10,091 nucleotides of DNA from CAYREE01 sp964423225 (GTDB lineage Archaea; Altiarchaeota; Altiarchaeia; IMC4; SCGC-AAA252-I15), in contig CAYREE010000082.1 in assembly GCA_964423225.1 (NCBI GenBank), forward strand, positions 1 through 10,091, in the 5' to 3' direction. The translations under genes and the position numbers were made by a program. Below the pieces are notes generated by a model. The model did not search any database and was not told the DNA's origin. It was given only the letters and a program-made list of their open reading frames with translations. Below, piece by piece: positions 6,649 through 10,091 of the stretch (position 1 is its first letter; each line of letters starts with the position of its first letter).

Positions 6649-7953
6649 ATGACAGAAAACAAACAAGCAAACGAACTAATAACCATAATCAACGATACTC
6701 CAGTACCCAATGTAAAAAAAACCTGCCTAGCATATTCTGGAGGCCTTGATTCCGCATTGGGAGTAGAATTACTAAGGAGAAAATACGATGTTGACGAGAT
6801 AGTCGCGATCACACTAGATGTTGGCCAAGGAGAGGATGAGATAATAGAGGGGGAGAAGAAGGCTAAATCGCTTGGTATCAAACCAATACTCATAGATAAA
6901 CGTGAAGAATTCACCGAAGTATGGCTTGCCAAAGCCATCAAGGCAAACAGTAATTATAATGGCTACCCAGTCTCAACATCAATGACCCGACAGCTCGTTG
7001 CACGAGTAGTCGCAGAAGAAGCGGTAAAAGCCGGATGCGACTCCATTATGGAAGGATCAAGTGGTAAAGGTAATGATCAATACCGGATGCATAATGTATT
7101 CAGCCTCTTTGCACCAGACCTCGAAGTCTTACAACCAGTAAGAGATTTCGACCTCACCCGACTGGACGAGGAAGTATTATGCAAAGAATGGGGAGTCCCA
7201 ATAACAGAAAAGTTAACAGGAGGAGATGATAAGACCATGTGGTGCAGGTCGATAGCATCAGGAGCAGTCGACCTCAACCAAGATCTACCAGACGACATAT
7301 GGCTTTGGCTAGTCCCTCCAGAAAAAGCACAGGATAAACCAGAAGTCATTGACATTGAATTCCAGGAAGGAATACCAATATCATTGAATGGTAAAAAAAT
7401 GCAGTTATCAAAACTTGTTCCAGAACTAAACACTATTGCAGGAAGAAATGGTATAGGTAAGATAGACATGTTCGAAGACGGGATAATGGATATGAAAAGC
7501 AGAGAAATATACGAGGCTCCCGCTGCCCACACCATCCTAAAGCTACACAAAGACTTGGAACACTGGTGTCTGACAAAAGACGAGATCCAGTTCAAGAAGA
7601 TGGTCGATGCACGATGGGGATACATGGTCTACCATGGAGAATGGTATCATCCATTAAAAGAAGACCTGGATGCATTCATACACCAAAGCCAGCTTGCAGT
7701 AAACGGTAAATACACCGTCAAACTGTACAAAGGAAATATAGACATAATTTCAAGAAAGTCAGAAACAGGACTTTTCAACCAGGAGATGAGGTCAATAAAA
7801 AGCAAGGGCTTTGACCAAAGATGGTGTGCAGGTGCTGCAAAAATCAAGAGCCTACCCTGGAAGATATTATCAAAAGCCGGACGTATCACCCAACCTAGAG
7901 CAGCAATACTTGGAAAAAAAGATGTGAAGAAAACCAGTGTGAAAAAACAGTGA
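6649..7953 (+). CDS. Divergent argininosuccinate synthase paralogue
   Basis: A 434-residue member of the argininosuccinate synthase family, which joins citrulline and aspartate using ATP (to AMP and PPi). The ATP loop is AYSGGLDS (28-35). GKGNDQYR (139-146) keeps the substrate-binding Asn and Arg, and E276 and Y288 in KIDMFED and REIYEAP match citrulline-site residues. It is unusual elsewhere: the common HGxTGKGND reads EGSSGKGND (135-143), TSLARPL reads TSMTRQL (110-116), and the YSxDxNLWGRS loop reads GGDDKTMWCRS (191-201), losing a citrulline-contact Ser. It is also longer than the usual ~400 residues, with about 20 extra N-terminal residues and a Lys-rich tail (GKKDVKKTSVKKQ). A conventional ArgG is encoded further right, so this copy may have a different substrate, a specialised role, or be the redundant copy. 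It is divergent from the ACT regulator and 75 bases upstream of argH. Confidence 0.85.
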   Translation: MTENKQANELITIINDTPVPNVKKTCLAYSGGLDSALGVELLRRKYDVDEIVAITLDVGQGEDEIIEGEKKAKSLGIKPILIDKREEFTEVWLAKAIKANSNYNGYPVSTSMTRQLVARVVAEEAVKAGCDSIMEGSSGKGNDQYRMHNVFSLFAPDLEVLQPVRDFDLTRLDEEVLCKEWGVPITEKLTGGDDKTMWCRSIASGAVDLNQDLPDDIWLWLVPPEKAQDKPEVIDIEFQEGIPISLNGKKMQLSKLVPELNTIAGRNGIGKIDMFEDGIMDMKSREIYEAPAAHTILKLHKDLEHWCLTKDEIQFKKMVDARWGYMVYHGEWYHPLKEDLDAFIHQSQLAVNGKYTVKLYKGNIDIISRKSETGLFNQEMRSIKSKGFDQRWCAGAAKIKSLPWKILSKAGRITQPRAAILGKKDVKKTSVKKQ

Positions 7954-7964
7954 GGAATCAGATT

Positions 7965-7988
7965 AAAGGACTATAACAACAGTTCTTT
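7965..7988 (+). repeat. Stem-loop between the argG paralogue and argH
   Basis: AAAGGACT (7965-7972) pairs with AGTTCTTT (7981-7988) in RNA, giving an 8-bp stem with one G-U pair and an 8-base loop. It begins 12 bases after the argG stop codon and its last base is the first base of the TATACAATA element of argH. There is no T-run after it, so a classical terminator is not supported. It could stabilise a 3' end or be a protein-binding site. Confidence 0.35.
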
Positions 7989-7996
7989 ATACAATA
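7988..7996 (+). promoter_or_regulatory. TATACAATA promoter element of argH
   Basis: Exact repeat of the nine bases at 6616-6624, again followed by CATAAC (8008-8013). It starts 41 bases before the argH ATG, placing the expected start site near 8018 with a leader of about 11 bases carrying the GAGGA site. It suggests argH-argG can be transcribed separately from the upstream paralogue. Confidence 0.45.
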
Positions 7997-8017
7997 TAAC
8001 CAAATATCATAACTTGC

Positions 8018-8022
8018 GAGGA
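8018..8022 (+). promoter_or_regulatory. Ribosome binding site that decides the argH start
   Basis: GAGGA lies six bases before the ATG at 8029. An in-frame TTG at 8014 precedes and overlaps the leader region but has no site of its own, so 8029 is chosen. Confidence 0.6.
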
Positions 8023-8028
8023 TTCAAG

Positions 8029-9540
8029 ATGAAAAAACCCGATAAACTATGGGGTGGACGGTTCAAAAAGAACCATACCGAGAAGGTAGAGGACTTCTTA
8101 GAGAGCCTAGAGGTCGATAAAGAAATGGTACTCGAAGACATCTGGGGTAGTCAAGCCCATGCCATCATGCTTGCTAAACAGGAGATTATAACAGACAAAG
8201 ACCTGAAAAAAATACTCTATTGGCTCGAGAAGGCTAAGAAAGACTATCTTAATGGAAAATTCATCTTGAAGAAAGAGAATGAAGACGTCCACATGAATGT
8301 TGAAAAATACCTGATCAACGGAGCCGGAGACGAATATGGTGGAAAACTCCATACAGCACGAAGCCGAAACGACCAAGTACTAGTGGATGCCAAAATACAT
8401 ATCCGTTACAAGATACTCCAGATAAAAAAGAAGATCATAGGACTGCAGAAAGTATTCCTAAAAATAGCATCTGAGAATATAGAGACGCCAGTCCCAGGCT
8501 ATACACATACACAAGACGCACAACCAATCACACTAGGTTTTTGGGCCACCGCATATGTCAGCCTATTAATGCGTGACCTCACCCGATTAGACAATGCTTA
8601 TCAGACTGTTGATATGAATCCACTTGGCTCATGCGCGCTTGCAGGAACTTCCTTCAATACAGATCGAATGATCACAACAAAACTTCTAGGATTCAGCAAA
8701 GTACACCGTCATTCATTAGACATTATTAGTACACGAGATTTCATAGCAGAAACACTATGCGCATTAACCATCCTCATGAGCAACTTAAGCAAACTAGCCG
8801 AAGAAATAGTATATTGGAGCACATATGAATTCGGCATATTGGAACTAGACGACGGATATACCGCTGGAAGCAGCATAATGCCCCAGAAGAAGAATCCTTG
8901 CATTGCAGAGCTGACACGCGGCCGAACCGGAAGAATTTACGGCTCACTAATGCAATTTCTAACAATGATGAAGGGCATACCAATGGGGTATAACCGTGAC
9001 TTGCAAGAAGACAAACCCCCATTATGGAATGCTTTCAACGTCATCAATGACACATTAGAAGTGACGAGCGGATTGATAAAAACTATGAAGATTAACAAGG
9101 ATCGGCTTGCCGAGCTCGCAGGAGCTAATTTCACGACTGCGACAGAGCTTGCAAACCATCTTGTACGCGAACACGGAATAAGCTTCCGAAAATGCCATCA
9201 GATTGTAGGAGATCTCGTGGGAAAACTACACCGGTCAGGAAAAACATTCATGGATTTTGACGAAGTAGAACAGATACTGAAAAAACATGACGTATCCATA
9301 TCATACAATGAGATGCGAGTGATATTCGATCCAAAAAAAACAATACATACATACAAAAGCCTTGGAAGCACATCACCCAAGGAAGTATCATCTATGATAA
9401 AAGAGTTCAAGAAAGAAATTATGAAAAATGAGAAAAAGATAAAGAAACAAGAGGGCAAGATAAAAAAAGCACATGACCTTACAGAAAAAATCGTGTCCTT
9501 AATACTCGATGGAAAACCATTAGATAAACAACGCATATGA
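8029..9540 (+). CDS. argH: Argininosuccinate lyase
   Basis: A 503-residue member of the fumarase/aspartase superfamily that splits argininosuccinate into arginine and fumarate, the last step of arginine synthesis, as a cytosolic homotetramer. The N terminus KLWGGRF is typical. HTARSRNDQV (108-117) is the substrate-binding segment, H160 in PGYTH the conserved His, and GSSIMPQKKNP (280-290) the family signature with the catalytic Ser, followed later by GYNRDLQEDKPPLW. Small departures from the norm are THTQDAQPITLGF (159-171), where most enzymes have THxQRAQPxTxGH, and a Lys/Glu-rich coiled-coil C terminus from about residue 455 that makes it slightly long. Start at 8029 is preferred over the TTG at 8014 because of GAGGA at 8018-8022. 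The second argG begins 15 bases after the stop codon, so the two form an operon. Confidence 0.95.
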   Translation: MKKPDKLWGGRFKKNHTEKVEDFLESLEVDKEMVLEDIWGSQAHAIMLAKQEIITDKDLKKILYWLEKAKKDYLNGKFILKKENEDVHMNVEKYLINGAGDEYGGKLHTARSRNDQVLVDAKIHIRYKILQIKKKIIGLQKVFLKIASENIETPVPGYTHTQDAQPITLGFWATAYVSLLMRDLTRLDNAYQTVDMNPLGSCALAGTSFNTDRMITTKLLGFSKVHRHSLDIISTRDFIAETLCALTILMSNLSKLAEEIVYWSTYEFGILELDDGYTAGSSIMPQKKNPCIAELTRGRTGRIYGSLMQFLTMMKGIPMGYNRDLQEDKPPLWNAFNVINDTLEVTSGLIKTMKINKDRLAELAGANFTTATELANHLVREHGISFRKCHQIVGDLVGKLHRSGKTFMDFDEVEQILKKHDVSISYNEMRVIFDPKKTIHTYKSLGSTSPKEVSSMIKEFKKEIMKNEKKIKKQEGKIKKAHDLTEKIVSLILDGKPLDKQRI

Positions 9541-9546
9541 AAAAAA

Positions 9547-9550
9547 GGTG
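9547..9550 (+). promoter_or_regulatory. Ribosome binding site of the second argG
   Basis: GGTG lies five bases ahead of the ATG at 9556 in the 15-base argH-argG gap and supports that start. Confidence 0.6.
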
Positions 9551-9555
9551 TTATT

Positions 9556-10091
9556 ATGAAGGTAATATTAGCATATTCAGGAGGATTAGATACGAGCGTC
9601 TGCATCAAATGGCTACAAGACAAATATAATGCAAAAGTCATAACACTAACACTAGAACTCGGACAAGAAATCGAAAACCTGAAGGAGATAGAAGAAAAAG
9701 CAAAAAAACTAGGAGCAATAAAGACATACAGCATTGACGCCCGACGAGAATTCGTAAAAGACTATATCAATCCAGCCATCAAAGCCAATGCACTATACGA
9801 GGGCAAATACCCTATAAGTACGGCGATAGGACGGCCCTTAATCGCGAAAAAACTAGTGGAAATCGCTGAAAAAGAAAATGCAGATGCAGTAGCCCACGGA
9901 TCCACTGGAAAAGGAAACGACCAGGTACGATTCGATGTCGCAGTACAAGCACTCAATCCCAATCTTAAAGTAATTGCTCCAGTCCGGGAGTGGCCGATGA
10001 GCCGAGATGAACAGATAAAATATGCGAAGAAACATAAGATACCCATACCAGTCACAAAGAAAGATCCATACAGCTATGACATTAACATTTG
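9556..10091 (+). CDS. argG: Argininosuccinate synthase, conventional type, 3' end cut by window
   Basis: The first 178 codons of a typical argininosuccinate synthase; the gene runs off the right edge. The ATP loop is AYSGGLDTS at residues 6-14. The aspartate/citrulline segments STAIGRPLIA and HGSTGKGNDQVRF and the loop PYSYDINI, where the W of NLW-type motifs would follow, all match the normal family pattern. It should catalyse ATP-dependent formation of argininosuccinate from citrulline and aspartate, feeding the lyase encoded immediately upstream. Compared with the 6649-7953 paralogue it starts only five residues before the ATP loop and keeps the His, Thr and Ser that the other copy lacks, so it is the better candidate for the housekeeping arginine enzyme. 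Confidence 0.95.
   Translation, partial: MKVILAYSGGLDTSVCIKWLQDKYNAKVITLTLELGQEIENLKEIEEKAKKLGAIKTYSIDARREFVKDYINPAIKANALYEGKYPISTAIGRPLIAKKLVEIAEKENADAVAHGSTGKGNDQVRFDVAVQALNPNLKVIAPVREWPMSRDEQIKYAKKHKIPIPVTKKDPYSYDINI

Noticed and set aside
7077..7625. 182-codon open frame on the minus strand inside the first argG
   Set aside because: Shadow of a strongly conserved coding frame; the translation shows no family features.
6649..7953. First ArgG as the E. coli-like type 2 argininosuccinate synthase
   Set aside because: Its GKGNDQYR, REIYEAP and C-terminal segments follow the common type 1 pattern; the E. coli form differs more widely and has a different layout.
6649..7953. First argG as a decaying pseudogene
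   Set aside because: The frame is intact, the ATP loop and several substrate residues are kept, and the ribosome binding site is good.
9198..9734. 178-codon minus-strand frame across the argH-argG junction
   Set aside because: Antisense to two conserved genes; its Ser/Phe-rich content is what reversed Lys-rich coding sequence gives.
1..10091. CRISPR array, tRNA, rRNA or insertion sequence
   Set aside because: No regularly spaced direct repeats, cloverleaf or rRNA-like segment, transposase or terminal repeats were seen by eye.

Overview
The window looks archaeal. Several genes have no Shine-Dalgarno motif but carry a TATA-like element about 26 bases before the start codon, which suggests leaderless transcripts. 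Others use GGTG/GAGG-type ribosome binding sites. Coding regions are A+T-rich, with heavy use of ATA for Ile and AGA/AGG for Arg. The wHTH-like/ACT regulator resembles archaeal families. I cannot place the organism more exactly. Genes are densely packed, no gap exceeds about 112 bases, and I see no rRNA, tRNA, CRISPR array or insertion sequence.

Layout. Left part, minus strand: the start of a Lys-rich basic protein (1-76); an NRAMP-family transporter with a Mg2+-transporter-like metal site (111-1364); and, just upstream and overlapping it by 23 bases, a soluble protein with PRC-barrel-like, MgtE N-domain and CBS regions (1342-2637). Together these look like a split Mg2+ sensor/transporter module. 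A 52-base gap with a perfectly palindromic TATA element separates it from a divergent polytopic GT-C-like membrane protein (2690-4357).

Middle part, minus strand, reading leftwards: a wHTH-like + ACT-domain regulator (5880-6536), a PyrR-type phosphoribosyltransferase overlapping it by 8 bases (5360-5887), and a methyltransferase with clear protein-arginine-methyltransferase (PRMT) hallmarks, including the double-E loop and the THW loop (4344-5276). The last gene converges on and overlaps the membrane-protein gene by 14 bases.

Right part, plus strand: a divergent argininosuccinate synthase paralogue (6649-7953), argininosuccinate lyase (8029-9540), and a second, conventional argininosuccinate synthase cut by the window end (9556-10091). 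The ACT regulator is divergent from this arginine cluster. The 112-base region between them holds a 9-bp-arm inverted repeat next to a TATA-like element, so control of arginine synthesis by that regulator is a reasonable hypothesis.

The points most worth following up are the PRMT-like enzyme in an apparent archaeon, the NRAMP/soluble-MgtE-domain pair, the two unlike ArgG copies around one ArgH, and the regulator with its candidate operator.
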